DNA of 64,000 bases from Hydrogenophaga sp. (GTDB lineage: Bacteria > Pseudomonadota > Gammaproteobacteria > Burkholderiales > Burkholderiaceae_C): contig NZ_WVZN01000005.1 of the NCBI RefSeq assembly GCF_011772445.1, positions 232 to 64,231 of the forward strand, given 5' to 3'. This document shows positions 40,688 to 52,098 of this stretch, one piece after another. Below the pieces are notes generated by a model. It was not told where the DNA came from. It saw only the letters and a list, made by a program, of their open reading frames with translations, and ran no database searches. A program made the translations under genes and the position numbers. The stretch's first letter is position 1, and every line of letters starts with the position of its first letter.

Positions 40688-41250
40688 ACCGGGCGCACCT
40701 GTTCACCCTGTTCGAGCAAGCCCACGCGCTGACCGGGCACCGCGATTTCGTGGTGATCGGCAGCCTGTCTATCCTCGGCACCGATGACGAGGACGGCGTG
40801 CCGGCGGAGATGTCCATGTCCATCGACATCGATTGCTACACCAAGTCCGACCCGGGACGCATCAACGACGTGCGAGCGACGCTGGGCGAGGGCTCGGACT
40901 TCCACCGGGCGCACGGCTACTACCTGGACCCCGTGTCGCCGAGCCTGCCCAGCCTGCCGGACGGCTGGGAAGTCCGCATGACGTTCATTGAGCGGGATGG
41001 TCTGCGCGTGTGGTTCCTCGATCCGGACGATGCGGCCATCTCGAAGTACGCCCGAAGCCAGGCCAATGACCTGCGCTGGATCCGTGCGGGGCTGCTGTCC
41101 GGGCACGTGTCCTTGCCACGGGTCAGAGCCCGCCTCGGCACCACCCTGTTCTTGGACGAACAGGAAGCGGCGCGCGTGAAGGAGCAGATCGAGCGCGACA
41201 GCGCCTGGTTCGAATCCGTCCGGCGTCCGCGTGGCGGCGGCCTCGCCTGA
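40684..41250 (+). CDS. putative nucleotidyltransferase-fold toxin paired with the Phd-type antitoxin
   Basis: GTG 40684 overlaps the antitoxin stop and gives 188 residues. The N-terminus shows nucleotidyltransferase elements: FVVIGSLSILG (the G-S helix turn at residues 26-27) and MSIDIDCY with D48-x-D50. These resemble the GS...DxD metal site of the Pol-beta-like NTases (DUF6036/AbiEii/MNT type). The remaining C-terminus is mostly helical (AISKYARSQANDLRWIRAGL) and ends in RRPRGGGLA. Its position directly behind an antitoxin suggests a toxin of the NTase group that modifies RNA or proteins, but no such pairing is proven here. A terminator for the opposite gene follows. Confidence 0.6.
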   Translation: MNRAHLFTLFEQAHALTGHRDFVVIGSLSILGTDDEDGVPAEMSMSIDIDCYTKSDPGRINDVRATLGEGSDFHRAHGYYLDPVSPSLPSLPDGWEVRMTFIERDGLRVWFLDPDDAAISKYARSQANDLRWIRAGLLSGHVSLPRVRARLGTTLFLDEQEAARVKEQIERDSAWFESVRRPRGGGLA

Positions 41251-41272
41251 GACGGTTTCTGGCGCGGCCAGC

Positions 41273-41297
41273 AAAAAGGCCACCCGAAGGTGGCCTC
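41273..41297 (-). terminator. hairpin terminator between convergent genes
   Basis: ggccacc-cgaa-ggtggcc stem followed on the minus strand by TTTTTG, 22 bases after the stop of the 114-residue gene; it also follows the plus-strand nucleotidyltransferase gene. Confidence 0.8.
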
Positions 41298-41318
41298 TCG
41301 TGTGGGCGCGCGCCAGGC

Positions 41319-41663
41319 TCAGTGCAGGAGCGCCATGGGACGACTCGGCACCTCGTCCGCCGAGTAGTCCGGGTGGTTGTCCACGAAGTAGCGCAGCTTG
41401 GCGTCCAGGCGGCCCACGCGCTTGTTGGCCTCACCCTCGTGGTGGTGCTTGCAGATCAGGTTGAAGAGCTTGCCGCGCAGGAACCACAGTTCGCGGGGCG
41501 TGCGGCAGTTCATCAGGGCGGCGTGCAGGCGCACGCGCAGCGGGTCCTGGATGTCGGCCATGGCCGAATGGAATTCATCGACCACGTAGTCCAGGTCAAG
41601 GGCCTGGGTGTGCTGGTAACTGGGGGCCCTTCGCTTGGACAGCCAGGGCAGGCGGAAAAACAT
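41319..41663 (-). CDS. conserved-type hypothetical protein, 114 residues
   Basis: This compact, soluble, charged protein has RVRLHAALMNCRTPRELWFLRGKLFNLICKHHHEGEANKRV in its middle, predicted mostly helical, and a C-terminal LDAKLRYFVDNHPDYSADE. A Cys-His cluster (NC...CKHHH) could bind metal. No family is recognised. It has its own terminator downstream, and recQ ends 180 bases upstream on the same strand; the gap (41664-41842) shows no other gene. Confidence 0.65.
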   Translation of the reverse strand: MFFRLPWLSKRRAPSYQHTQALDLDYVVDEFHSAMADIQDPLRVRLHAALMNCRTPRELWFLRGKLFNLICKHHHEGEANKRVGRLDAKLRYFVDNHPDYSADEVPSRPMALLH

Positions 41664-41842
41664 GACGCGCTCCGTGCAATCGATTCGTTGAGACCGTGGA
41701 GCGGATGCCGCCCCTTGCATGGAACATCGGCACGAGGGCCTGCGGCTTGAGCGGCAGGCCCTGTGCGACAGGCGGCGGGCCGACGGGCGGTCGGCGGTGT
41801 CACCCGTTGGTTTATCGGCCAGGTCGCTGGCGACTTGAGGGT

Positions 41843-43731
<1,889 letters not shown>

Positions 43732-43735
<4 letters not shown>

Positions 43736-44151
43736 ATCTGTTCCCACGGCAATCCGTCGTGGCGCCAGCCGTTCACGGTGGAGCGCTTGAAGTGGTCGTT
43801 GAGCTCGCCCTCGAAGCCGTGCAGCACGTGGGCCACGTCGCTGAAACCGGCGGCCTCCAGCGCCTTGCCGGCGTCCAGCGTGCGCTTGCCACTGCGGCAG
43901 ATGAGCAGGATGGGGCGGTCCTTGTCGCCCGCCTCGTGGGCCACGGCCTGCGCGAAACGCGCCGGGTCGGGCGTGAGGTCGGGGTACTCGTACCAGGGAA
44001 TGTTCTCCACACCGGGCGGGCGGCCCACGTAGAGCGATTCGATCTCCATGCGCACGTCCACGAACAGCGGGGGTTCCTGGCCCAGCGCGGCGCGGCGCGC
44101 GGTTTCGGCCTGAAGCCAGGTCCAGGCTTCCTTGGGGGACAGGTGCTTCAT
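43732..44151 (-). CDS. rhodanese-like sulfurtransferase domain protein
   Basis: ATG 44151 gives 139 residues. A single rhodanese domain is visible with the active-site loop [10 protein letters not shown] (Cys about residue 84) preceded by the FVDVR segment. The loop CRSGKRT has six residues, the length found in sulfurtransferases rather than the seven of Cdc25-like phosphatases. Such proteins bind or transfer sulfane sulfur. Its stop overlaps the recQ start, so the two are translated together; any functional link between the two is unknown. Confidence 0.87.
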
Positions 44152-44222
44152 GGGCGCGTATTGTCGGCCATGACGTGGCCTTGCCCCGCGTGGGGGCGGG
44201 GCCGCTTCATACAATCCACACG

Positions 44223-45266
<1,044 letters not shown>

Positions 45267-45296
45267 ACGGGGCGCGGGCACGCGATGCCGCCCGCG

Positions 45297-46154
45297 TCAA
45301 TCGGCGGCGGGTCCCAGCAGGTAGGCGGCCATGTCGCGAGCGTCGCGCTCGCTCACGCCGAGATCGGGCATGGCCGAGCGCGGGGCCACGCGCTGCGGGA
45401 AGCGGATCCACCGCACCAGGTTGTCCGGCGAGTTGGGCAGGTGGCCCGCCAGGTACTTGCGCTGCGCCAGGCCATGCAGTGGCGGTCCCACCGCGGGCTG
45501 GCTGCCGACCGCGCCGGGCACCGCGTGGCAGCTGGTGCAGGCGTACTGCTGCAAGGCCGTGAGCCCGCGCGCGCGATCCACCGGCCAGGTCTCGGCGTCG
45601 GGTTCGGTGGGGCCGTCGGTGCCCGCGTCGCCGGCCGGGCCGCTGGCGGCCAGGGCCTGATAGCTCGCGGGCGACAGCGTGGGCAGCGTCGCAACGAAGG
45701 CCACCACCTCATCGATCTCGTGCGGCGCCAGCCGGAAGCGCCAGGCCGGCATGCCGGTCATCTTGATGCCTTCGCTCACGACCCAGTGGATCTGCGCGGG
45801 GGTCCATTGGCGCGCCGTGTGCACCAGATTCACGGGCAGCGGGGTCATGCCCAGGGCAAAGCGCGCGGGGGCCACGCCCGGTGCCCCGTGGCATTGCAGG
45901 CAATGCGCCTCGTACAGGCGCAGGCCGCGCAGGCGAGCGTCTGAGGCCGGTGCGACCCAGTCCTCCTCGCCCGCGCGCGCGTGGATGGAGTGCCGCATCA
46001 CCTGTTCCAGCAGGTCGTACACGGCTTGCGTGTGCTGCCGCGTGGCCGCCACGTCGTACCAGCCCGACCACACGAAGGCCGCTGCGCCCGCCGCGAGGGC
46101 GAGGGCGCCGGCGGCACTGGCCAAGGTGGCTTTCCAGGCGGTTCGCATACGCAT
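45297..46154 (-). CDS. diheme c-type cytochrome (membrane-anchored or exported)
   Basis: ATG 46154 overlaps the region just after the stop of the preceding cytochrome gene and gives 285 residues. An N-terminal hydrophobic segment (ASAAGALALAAGAAAFVW) serves as signal or anchor. Two heme sites are present, CLQCH near residue 86 and CTSCH near 205, with Met ligands in GMPAW and SAMPDLG type loops. The first module follows the layout of cytochrome c class I; the second, ending SAMPDLGVSERDARDMAAYLL, resembles that of the smaller cytochrome upstream. It is the last gene of the oxidase cluster and may donate electrons to the caa3 oxidase (inference). Confidence 0.88.
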   Translation of the reverse strand: MRMRTAWKATLASAAGALALAAGAAAFVWSGWYDVAATRQHTQAVYDLLEQVMRHSIHARAGEEDWVAPASDARLRGLRLYEAHCLQCHGAPGVAPARFALGMTPLPVNLVHTARQWTPAQIHWVVSEGIKMTGMPAWRFRLAPHEIDEVVAFVATLPTLSPASYQALAASGPAGDAGTDGPTEPDAETWPVDRARGLTALQQYACTSCHAVPGAVGSQPAVGPPLHGLAQRKYLAGHLPNSPDNLVRWIRFPQRVAPRSAMPDLGVSERDARDMAAYLLGPAAD

Positions 46155-46604
46155 TCAGAGGGTGTGCATGTAGGCCGCGATGTCGCGCGCCTCGGCCTCG
46201 GACAGCCCCAGGTCGGGCATGGCCGTGCCCGGATCGGCCCGCTGCGGCGAGCGCAGCCAGGCCACCATGCCGGCCGGCGTGTTCGGCAAGACGCCGCCCA
46301 GGTAGGCGCGCCGCCCCACGCCGTCCAGCGGTGGGCCGACGCGCCCGCGCGCCCATGGCGCGCCCTCGATGCGGTGGCAGGCGCCGCAGCCGTAAGCCGC
46401 GGCCAGCACCTGGCCGCGCCGCGCATCGCCCGGCTCCTCGGCCACGGGCCAGCCGGCGCCGCCGGGGCCGGCGCGGGGGCCCTTGCAGGCGCCCACCGAC
46501 AGCAGCGGGGCGCCCAGGGCCAGCAGCAGCGCCGCAAGCCTCAAGGCCGTTGCCAGGGGGGCAGGCGCGCGGGCTCGGGTTCGGGTGGTGGTTGTCGTAG
46601 CCAT
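46155..46604 (-). CDS. monoheme c-type cytochrome, lipoprotein-like signal
   Basis: ATG 46604 gives 149 residues. The N-terminus has a hydrophobic stretch ending LGAPLLSVGACKG, a lipobox-like VGAC, so it could be lipid-anchored. One heme motif, CGACH at about residue 86, is followed by the PPLDGVGRRAYLGGVLPN loop and the Met-ligand segment TAMPDLGLSEAEARDIAAYM. The C-terminal half is closely similar to the second module of the diheme cytochrome encoded immediately downstream, so the two probably share an ancestor. It overlaps ctaG at its 5' end by 64 bases in another frame. Confidence 0.87.
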   Translation of the reverse strand: MATTTTTRTRARAPAPLATALRLAALLLALGAPLLSVGACKGPRAGPGGAGWPVAEEPGDARRGQVLAAAYGCGACHRIEGAPWARGRVGPPLDGVGRRAYLGGVLPNTPAGMVAWLRSPQRADPGTAMPDLGLSEAEARDIAAYMHTL

Positions 46605-47464
46605 TGTTCGAGCAGCATCAGGCCGATGCCGATGAACACCAGGCCGGCGGGCACCCACATGATGAGTCCACCGATCTGTTGATCCTGCAGCGCCGTCAGG
46701 CCCCAGCGCGGTGCCGTCGCCAGGTAGCTCGGGTACCACACGCTGGGCGAGAAGCTCAGCAGCGCACCGAGCAGACTGCTGTGCAAGGCCGTGGTGAACA
46801 CGGCGATCACGCCGATGCCGGGGCGGGCAATCCGCGCACCCGATCCCAGCAGCGACCACCAGAACAGCAGCGCCGAACCGAAGAAGCCCATGTGCTGCAA
46901 GCCATGCACCAGCGGGTCGTTCAAGGCGGCCTCGAACAGCGTGGGCAGGTGCCATTGCCACAGGGTGGCGGCGTGCAAGGCCCAGGCCACCAGGGGCGCC
47001 GACAGCACGCGCCAGGGCGCACGCCACGCCGCATGGCGCCCGCCGCGCGCCAGCGCGGCACGCCAGCGCGCCGGAAGGCCCCACATCAGCACGGGCAGGG
47101 GGCGCGCGCTCACCAGCAGCGGCGCGGCGCCCAGGATCAGCAGCTCGTGCTGCACCATGTGTGCGCTGAACAGCTGCTCACCCCAGGCATCCAGTGGCGA
47201 GAGCACGGCCAGCGCCAGCAGCATCAGGCCGAGCTGGAAGCGCCGTGCCAGGCGCTGCTGCTCCCGGCCGCCGCGGCGCGAGCGCGCCGCCAGCGCCAGG
47301 CGCCCCCGCGCGTGCAGCGTGGCGCTGACCAGCAAGAGCAGGGCGGTCAGCGGGTCCAGGTGGTGCCACCACGGGTCGCCCGCGCCGCCGCCGAGGTGGG
47401 CGTGGGCGGGCCCCGCGCCCAGCAGCACGATCGCGACCAGCGATCGGGCAGACCCTAGTGGCAT
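46541..47464 (-). CDS. ctaG: CtaG_Cox11-unrelated caa3 oxidase assembly factor (CtaG/DUF1404-like)
   Basis: ATG 47464 gives 307 residues with about seven transmembrane helices. The motif FSAHMVQHELLILGAAPLLVSARP (MxxHxxxH copper/heme type) and GLQHMGFFGSALLFWWSLLG, FTTALHSSLLGALL and LTALQDQQIGGLIMWVP are the conserved blocks of the caa3_CtaG family. This family supports assembly of caa3-type cytochrome oxidase, probably through copper delivery to CuA/CuB. It overlaps the small membrane protein gene upstream and the monoheme cytochrome gene downstream, so it lies within one operon. Confidence 0.9.
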   Translation of the reverse strand: MPLGSARSLVAIVLLGAGPAHAHLGGGAGDPWWHHLDPLTALLLLVSATLHARGRLALAARSRRGGREQQRLARRFQLGLMLLALAVLSPLDAWGEQLFSAHMVQHELLILGAAPLLVSARPLPVLMWGLPARWRAALARGGRHAAWRAPWRVLSAPLVAWALHAATLWQWHLPTLFEAALNDPLVHGLQHMGFFGSALLFWWSLLGSGARIARPGIGVIAVFTTALHSSLLGALLSFSPSVWYPSYLATAPRWGLTALQDQQIGGLIMWVPAGLVFIGIGLMLLEQWLRQPPPEPEPARLPPWQRP

Positions 47465-47805
47465 GGCGGCACCAGGAAGCCGGTCAGCGCCTGCATGGCG
47501 ATGACCGCGGCGAACAGCCCGCCCGCGAACAGGCCCACGCGGCCGAGAAAGCGGCTGCGCTCGCGGTCCACCCGTGCGGCGCGCCATGCCAGGACCATGC
47601 CCGCCAGCGCGAGCAGCAGGCAGATCAGCGACACGGCGTGCAGGAGCCCCGCGCCGTGGCGGCACGTCCAGTCCACCAGCAGGTAGCTCGCGTTGAGGTG
47701 AACGAACCAGGACAGCATCGGCAAGGCCCAGGCGGCCCACAGCCGGGGCACGCTGTCCGCGCGCCGCTGGGGAGAAGGCCCGGGCGGGCGCTGGTTCAGG
47801 TCCAT
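47455..47805 (-). CDS. small three-helix membrane protein of the oxidase cluster
   Basis: ATG 47805 gives 116 residues, overlapping the end of the subunit III gene and the start of ctaG. It has about three hydrophobic helices (LWAAWALPMLSWFVHLNASYLLVDW, GLLHAVSLICLLLALAGMVLAW, VGLFAGGLFAAVIAMQALTGFLV) and a conserved-looking CRHG and CH end. It may be a small subunit or assembly factor of the oxidase; no family is recognised with certainty. Confidence 0.75.
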   Translation of the reverse strand: MDLNQRPPGPSPQRRADSVPRLWAAWALPMLSWFVHLNASYLLVDWTCRHGAGLLHAVSLICLLLALAGMVLAWRAARVDRERSRFLGRVGLFAGGLFAAVIAMQALTGFLVPPCH

Positions 47806-48419
47806 CTCGGCACCCCGTAAAGCACCGCGTAGAGCGGCAGCCAGGCGACCGCCACGAAGTACCAGTACAGCGAGTCCACCACCACCGCGAGCTGGCGTCG
47901 GCGGCTGAAGTAACCCATGGCGCCGAGAAGCGCCACGACCGCCGTGCCGATGACGGCGGACACCACGTGCACGAAGTGGAAGCCCGACAGCGTCCACAGC
48001 AGCGAGCCCCAGGGGTGCGCGTCCCAGCGGTAGCCGAACTGGGTGAACTGCCAGCCGCGCAGGGCCAGCGTGGCCGAAGCGAGCAGCAGGCTGGTGACGA
48101 TCAGCCCCACGCAGCGCGACACCTCGTCGCGCCCCAGCGCGCGGCCCGCGCCCCACATGCTCAGGCAGCTCAGCAGCAGCAGGGCCGCGCCCAGGCCGGG
48201 CAGCCAGGGCGAGGGCAGATCCAGACCGGGCGGCGGCCAGGGCGCGTGCGTGGCGCGCCAGTACAGCACGCTCGCGGCGAAGCTGGCCACCACCGTCGAC
48301 TCGATGGCGACCAGCCCGGCCACGCCCCACCACAGCGGCGCTGCAGGCCCGGCCGGCTCACGTAGCAGCGCGGACGCGTCGACGAGCACGCGGACCGCCC
48401 CTGGCGCGGCGGCGCTCAC
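47796..48419 (-). CDS. cytochrome c oxidase subunit III
   Basis: The product has 207 residues with about five helices. The block WKFTQFGY-like RGWQFTQFGYRWDAHPWGSLLWTLSGFHFVHVVSAV is the conserved subunit III (CtaE/CoxC) core, with the GFHFVHV motif, and the C-terminal VDSLYWYFVAVAWLPLYAVLY matches the YWHFVDVVW consensus. It is shorter than the seven-helix mitochondrial form, as usual when subunit I carries two extra helices at its C-terminus. It follows ctaD by about 22 bases. Confidence 0.92.
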   Translation of the reverse strand: MSAAAPGAVRVLVDASALLREPAGPAAPLWWGVAGLVAIESTVVASFAASVLYWRATHAPWPPPGLDLPSPWLPGLGAALLLLSCLSMWGAGRALGRDEVSRCVGLIVTSLLLASATLALRGWQFTQFGYRWDAHPWGSLLWTLSGFHFVHVVSAVIGTAVVALLGAMGYFSRRRQLAVVVDSLYWYFVAVAWLPLYAVLYGVPRWT

Positions 48420-48441
48420 GGGGCAGCCCTCCGTGGGGCGC

Positions 48442-50325
48442 TCATGATCCCCCCTCGCGCCAGGGGCGGCGCGGCCAGAGCCAGCCCACGATGGTGAGGA
48501 AGCTGGCGAAGAAGCCGGCCACGAACCACCAGGGATCGACGATCACGCCGATGAAGCCGGTGGCGATGGCCAGCGAGGTCAGGAAGGGCCAGACCGACGG
48601 GCCGGGCAGCTCCACCACGGCCTGTGGCTGCGCATCGAGCACGCTCGTGACCAGCACCTCGCGCCGATGCGCGCTCAGGCCCGACACCACCGGGCGCGGG
48701 CCACCCTCGCGCCGCCAGTCCCACAAGGGGTGGCGCCCGCCCACCACCGGAATGTGGTGGTGGTTGGCATCGGGCGGCGGCGAGGCCGTGGCCCACTCCA
48801 GCGTGTCCGCGCCCCACGGGTCGTCGCCGGCCAGGGCGCCGCGGCGCCGGCTGGCCAGCGCGTTCCACAGCGTCAGCGCGAAGCCCAGGGCCAGCACCAC
48901 CGCGCCGCCGCTGGCCAGCGCATTGAGACCGTCCCAGCCCAGGCCGGCGTCGTAGGTGTAGACGCGCCGCGGCATGCCCTCCAGGCCGAGCTGGTGCATG
49001 GGGAAGAAGGTCAGGTGCACGCCCAGCAGCGTGAGCCCGAAGCTCCAGCGTCCCAGCCGCTCGGACATCAGGCGCCCCGTGAACTTGGGGTACCAGTAGT
49101 ACAAGGCCCCGAACAGCGGAAACACCGCGCCCCCGATGAGCACGTAGTGCAGGTGCGCGACCACGAAGTAGCTGTCGTGCACCTGCAGGTCGAAGGGCAC
49201 CGAGGCCACCATCACGCCCGTGAGCCCGCCCATCACGAACACCACGAAGAAGCCCATCACGAAGAGCAGGGGGGTGGCCCAGCGCACGCGCGCGCCCCAC
49301 AGCGTGGCGACCCAGCAGAAGACCTGCACGCCGCTGGGGATGGCGATCATGGCGCTGGCCGCGGTGAAAAAGCTCAGGCCCAGGCGCGGCAGCCCGGTGG
49401 CGAACATGTGGTGCACCCACAGGCCGAAGGCCAGGAAGCCGATGGCCACCATGGACAGCACCAGGGCGGTGTAGCCGAACACCGGGCGCCGCGCGAAGGT
49501 GCCGATGATGGTGGACACCATGCCCAGTGCGGGCACCAGGATGATGTAGACCTCCGGGTGCCCGAAGAACCAGAACAGGTGCTGCCACAGCAGCGGTTCG
49601 CCGCCGGCGCCCGCCACGAAGAACTGCGTGAACACCAGCCGGTCCAGCGCCAGCATCACGCTGGCCACGATCAGCGGCGGCATCGCGAAGACGATCATGA
49701 AGCTCATCACCAGCACCGACCACACGAACAGCGGCATGCGGTGCAGGCCCATGCCGGGCGCGCGCTGCTTGAGGATGGTGACGATGAGTTCGACCGCCGC
49801 CGCCAGGGCCGAGATCTCGATGAAGGTGACCATGGTGGTCCACACGTCCACCCCCACGCCCGGCGAATGGCGCTTGCCGGCCAGCGGCACGTAGCTGAAC
49901 CAGCCCGCGTCGGGCGCGGCGCGCAGCAGCAGCGAGGCGAACAGCACGATGCCGGCGATCAGGTACACGTAGTAGCCCAGCGCGTTCAGGCGCGGGAAGG
50001 CCATGTCGCGGGTGCCCAGCATCAGCGGCACCAGGTAGATGGCGAAGCCCTCCATCGCCGGCACCGCGAAGAAGAACATCATGGTGGTGCCGTGCATGGT
50101 GAAGACCTGGTTGAACAGGTCCGGCTCGAGCAACTGCTGACCTGGGGCGGCCAGTTGCAGCCGCATCAGCAGCGCCAGCACACCCGCCAGCACGAAGAAC
50201 ACCAGCGAGGTCACGACGAAGCGCGCGCCGATCTTGCGTTGGTTGACCTGCGTGAACCAGCCGAGCAGGCCGCCGGGCGAGCGCCAGGTCGCGTCGAGTC
50301 TGGCCAGCTCGTCGGCGTCGTTCAT
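48442..50325 (-). CDS. ctaD: caa3-type cytochrome c oxidase subunit I
   Basis: This 627-residue heme-copper oxidase subunit has all redox ligands visible: MHGTTMMFF (heme a His), WFFGHPEVYIILVPALG (CuB His cross-linked to Tyr, and the Glu of the A1-type D-channel), LWVHHMFATG (CuB His pair), and VAHLHYVLIGG (heme a3 and heme a His). About 14 helices are expected because the C-terminus carries two extra ones (VWPFLTSLAIATGFIGV and WWFVAGFFASFLTIVGWLW), as in caa3 oxidases. The Glu in HPEVY places it in family A1. It lies between coxB and subunit III in one operon. Confidence 0.97.
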   Translation of the reverse strand: MNDADELARLDATWRSPGGLLGWFTQVNQRKIGARFVVTSLVFFVLAGVLALLMRLQLAAPGQQLLEPDLFNQVFTMHGTTMMFFFAVPAMEGFAIYLVPLMLGTRDMAFPRLNALGYYVYLIAGIVLFASLLLRAAPDAGWFSYVPLAGKRHSPGVGVDVWTTMVTFIEISALAAAVELIVTILKQRAPGMGLHRMPLFVWSVLVMSFMIVFAMPPLIVASVMLALDRLVFTQFFVAGAGGEPLLWQHLFWFFGHPEVYIILVPALGMVSTIIGTFARRPVFGYTALVLSMVAIGFLAFGLWVHHMFATGLPRLGLSFFTAASAMIAIPSGVQVFCWVATLWGARVRWATPLLFVMGFFVVFVMGGLTGVMVASVPFDLQVHDSYFVVAHLHYVLIGGAVFPLFGALYYWYPKFTGRLMSERLGRWSFGLTLLGVHLTFFPMHQLGLEGMPRRVYTYDAGLGWDGLNALASGGAVVLALGFALTLWNALASRRRGALAGDDPWGADTLEWATASPPPDANHHHIPVVGGRHPLWDWRREGGPRPVVSGLSAHRREVLVTSVLDAQPQAVVELPGPSVWPFLTSLAIATGFIGVIVDPWWFVAGFFASFLTIVGWLWPRRPWREGGS

Positions 50326-50353
50326 GGGGCCGTCGGGCCACGATGGGCCGCCT

Positions 50354-51322
50354 TCATTCCAGGGCCATCAGGTACGCCACCACGGCCTTGAGCTCACCCG
50401 GCTCCAGCGGCACCGGCGGCATGTGCACGCCGGGCTTGGCTCCCTGCGGGTCGGCGATCCAGCCGGCCAGGTGGGCGGGGCCGTTGGGCAGGGTGGCTGC
50501 GCCCAGGCGGCGGCGGCTCGCCACGTGCGTGAGGTCCGGGCCCAGGCCCTGCGGCCAGAAGCCTTCACCCGCCTCGCGCACCCGGTGGCAGTTGGCGCAG
50601 TCGCGATCGAACACGCGCCGCCCCTCGGCGGCGCGCCCTGGTTCGGGCACGGCCGCGGGGGCGCGCTGTTGCGCCAGCCAGCGGTCGAAGTCCTCGCGCG
50701 GCTGCGCCACCAGTTCGAAGGCCATGCGCGCGTGCTGGGTGCCGCAGAACTCGGCGCACTGGCCCCGGTAGACGCCGGCGCGCGTGGCTTCGTACGCGGC
50801 GGCGTTGACGATGCCGGGGATCATGTCCGTCTTGCCGCGCAGGTTGGGCACCCAGAAGCTGTGGATCACGTCGCCCGAGCGCAGCAGCACGCGCACCGGC
50901 TCGCCCACGGGCACGTGGATCTGGTTGGCCGTGATGGCGAGCGTGGCGCCATCGGCGTCGAGGTAGCGCACGGCCCACCACCACTGCCAGCCCGTCACCT
51001 CCACCACGATGCGCGCGCCCGGCACCCGGTCGTCCGCCCCCGCCAGGTCGGTGCGCACGCTGCCCAGCACCAGCGCGATCAGCACGGCCAGCGGCACGGC
51101 CACGCCGCCGGCCAGCACCAGGCGCCGGCTCGCTGCCTCGCTCAGCGCCTGGGTGCCCGGCCGACGCGCGCGCCAGGCGCCCAGCGCCAGCGCCGCCATC
51201 ACGGCGAGGAACACCAGCACCGACACGGCCAGCATGACCCACCACAGCACCACGATCGCTTCGGCCTGTCCGCTGGCGGGCGACAGCACCGAATGCGCAC
51301 CGTGGGTGAGCGGGCCGTTCAC
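50354..51322 (-). CDS. coxB: caa3-type cytochrome c oxidase subunit II with fused cytochrome c domain
   Basis: The 322-residue protein has two N-terminal transmembrane helices (AIVVLWWVMLAVSVLVFLAVMAALALGAW and a second at about 65-85), then the CuA cupredoxin domain. The domain shows SGDVIHSFWVPNLRGKTDMIPG and the CuA loop YRGQCAEFCGTQHARM with Cys, Glu, Cys, His and Met. A cytochrome c domain is fused at the C-terminus (CANCH; Met in HMPPVPL). This makes it a caa3 oxidase in which the heme domain takes electrons from soluble cytochromes. It is followed by ctaD 28 bases later. Confidence 0.96.
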   Translation of the reverse strand: MNGPLTHGAHSVLSPASGQAEAIVVLWWVMLAVSVLVFLAVMAALALGAWRARRPGTQALSEAASRRLVLAGGVAVPLAVLIALVLGSVRTDLAGADDRVPGARIVVEVTGWQWWWAVRYLDADGATLAITANQIHVPVGEPVRVLLRSGDVIHSFWVPNLRGKTDMIPGIVNAAAYEATRAGVYRGQCAEFCGTQHARMAFELVAQPREDFDRWLAQQRAPAAVPEPGRAAEGRRVFDRDCANCHRVREAGEGFWPQGLGPDLTHVASRRRLGAATLPNGPAHLAGWIADPQGAKPGVHMPPVPLEPGELKAVVAYLMALE

Positions 51323-51362
51323 GGCGTCGCCTTCCGGACCCGTGCGTTGTGGCGCATCGGCC

Positions 51363-52076
51363 TCAGTGCGCCTTGGGGCCCTGGCGCACGGCGCGCTGGT
51401 GCGTGTCCAGGCGCACCTCGCGCGCCGACCAATGGATGCCCTTCAGGGCCTCGGCCGGCACCTGGCGCTGCCCGCCGGGCAGCCACTCGCGGGTGTCCAC
51501 CACGAACTGCGCGACCGACCAGTCGCCGTCGTCGATCAGGATGTCGTCGATGCGGCCCGCCTTGCCGTCCAGCGCCTCGGCCTGGTAGCCCAGCAACTCC
51601 TGGCAGCTGCGCAGGTGCGAACGGCGCGCAGCCTCCAGCGCTTCGCTCGCGCCCGGGTCGAAGGCCGGCGCATCCGCCGGCACACCCGGCACCGGCGGCA
51701 CACCGTTCTTGTCGAGCGCCGGATAGGCGATGGGCCCCCAGGCCAGGGGACCGGCCCAGTAGTAGGGGTAGCGATAGAAGTCGGCGTGCGCCTGTTCGTA
51801 CAGGCGCGAGACCGGCTGCTGCGTGTCCACCGGCGGACTGGTCTTGACCTGATCGCGCGTGAGGTCGACACGGATGTTGCCTTCCGTGGACTCCCCCATG
51901 CGCACCGCGTAGGGCGAGATCAGCACGCGCCGCTGGCTCAGCCAGCCACCCGCGTCCACCACCAGGTAGCGGACCCGCCGGTGCTCGTCGTCGAAATAGA
52001 CGTCCTCGATCGTGCCGACCTCACCGTCGCGGGCGGTGACCGCGGTGCCGCGCCATTGGCTGAATTTGTGAAGCAT
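51363..52076 (-). CDS. PRC-barrel domain protein (first)
   Basis: The product has 237 residues with two PRC-barrel-like segments: one at the N-terminus (DGEVGTIEDVYFDDEHRRVRYLVVDAGGWL) and a second in the C-terminal third (LLGYQAEALDGKAGRIDDILIDDGDWSVAQFVVDTREWL). PRC barrels are found in RimM, photosynthetic reaction centre subunit H and many stress-linked proteins. No signal peptide is evident, so it is probably cytosolic. It lies 41 bases upstream of the oxidase operon on the same strand and may be co-transcribed with it; its role there is unknown. Confidence 0.82.
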   Translation of the reverse strand: MLHKFSQWRGTAVTARDGEVGTIEDVYFDDEHRRVRYLVVDAGGWLSQRRVLISPYAVRMGESTEGNIRVDLTRDQVKTSPPVDTQQPVSRLYEQAHADFYRYPYYWAGPLAWGPIAYPALDKNGVPPVPGVPADAPAFDPGASEALEAARRSHLRSCQELLGYQAEALDGKAGRIDDILIDDGDWSVAQFVVDTREWLPGGQRQVPAEALKGIHWSAREVRLDTHQRAVRQGPKAH

Positions 52077-52098
52077 GGGACTGTCTCCGGTTCGTCCA

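Noticed and set aside
48667-50391. A long plus-strand open frame opposite cytochrome oxidase subunit I
   Set aside because: The translation is His/Gln/Arg-rich with no domain. The opposite strand encodes all heme and copper ligands of subunit I, so this one is not coding.
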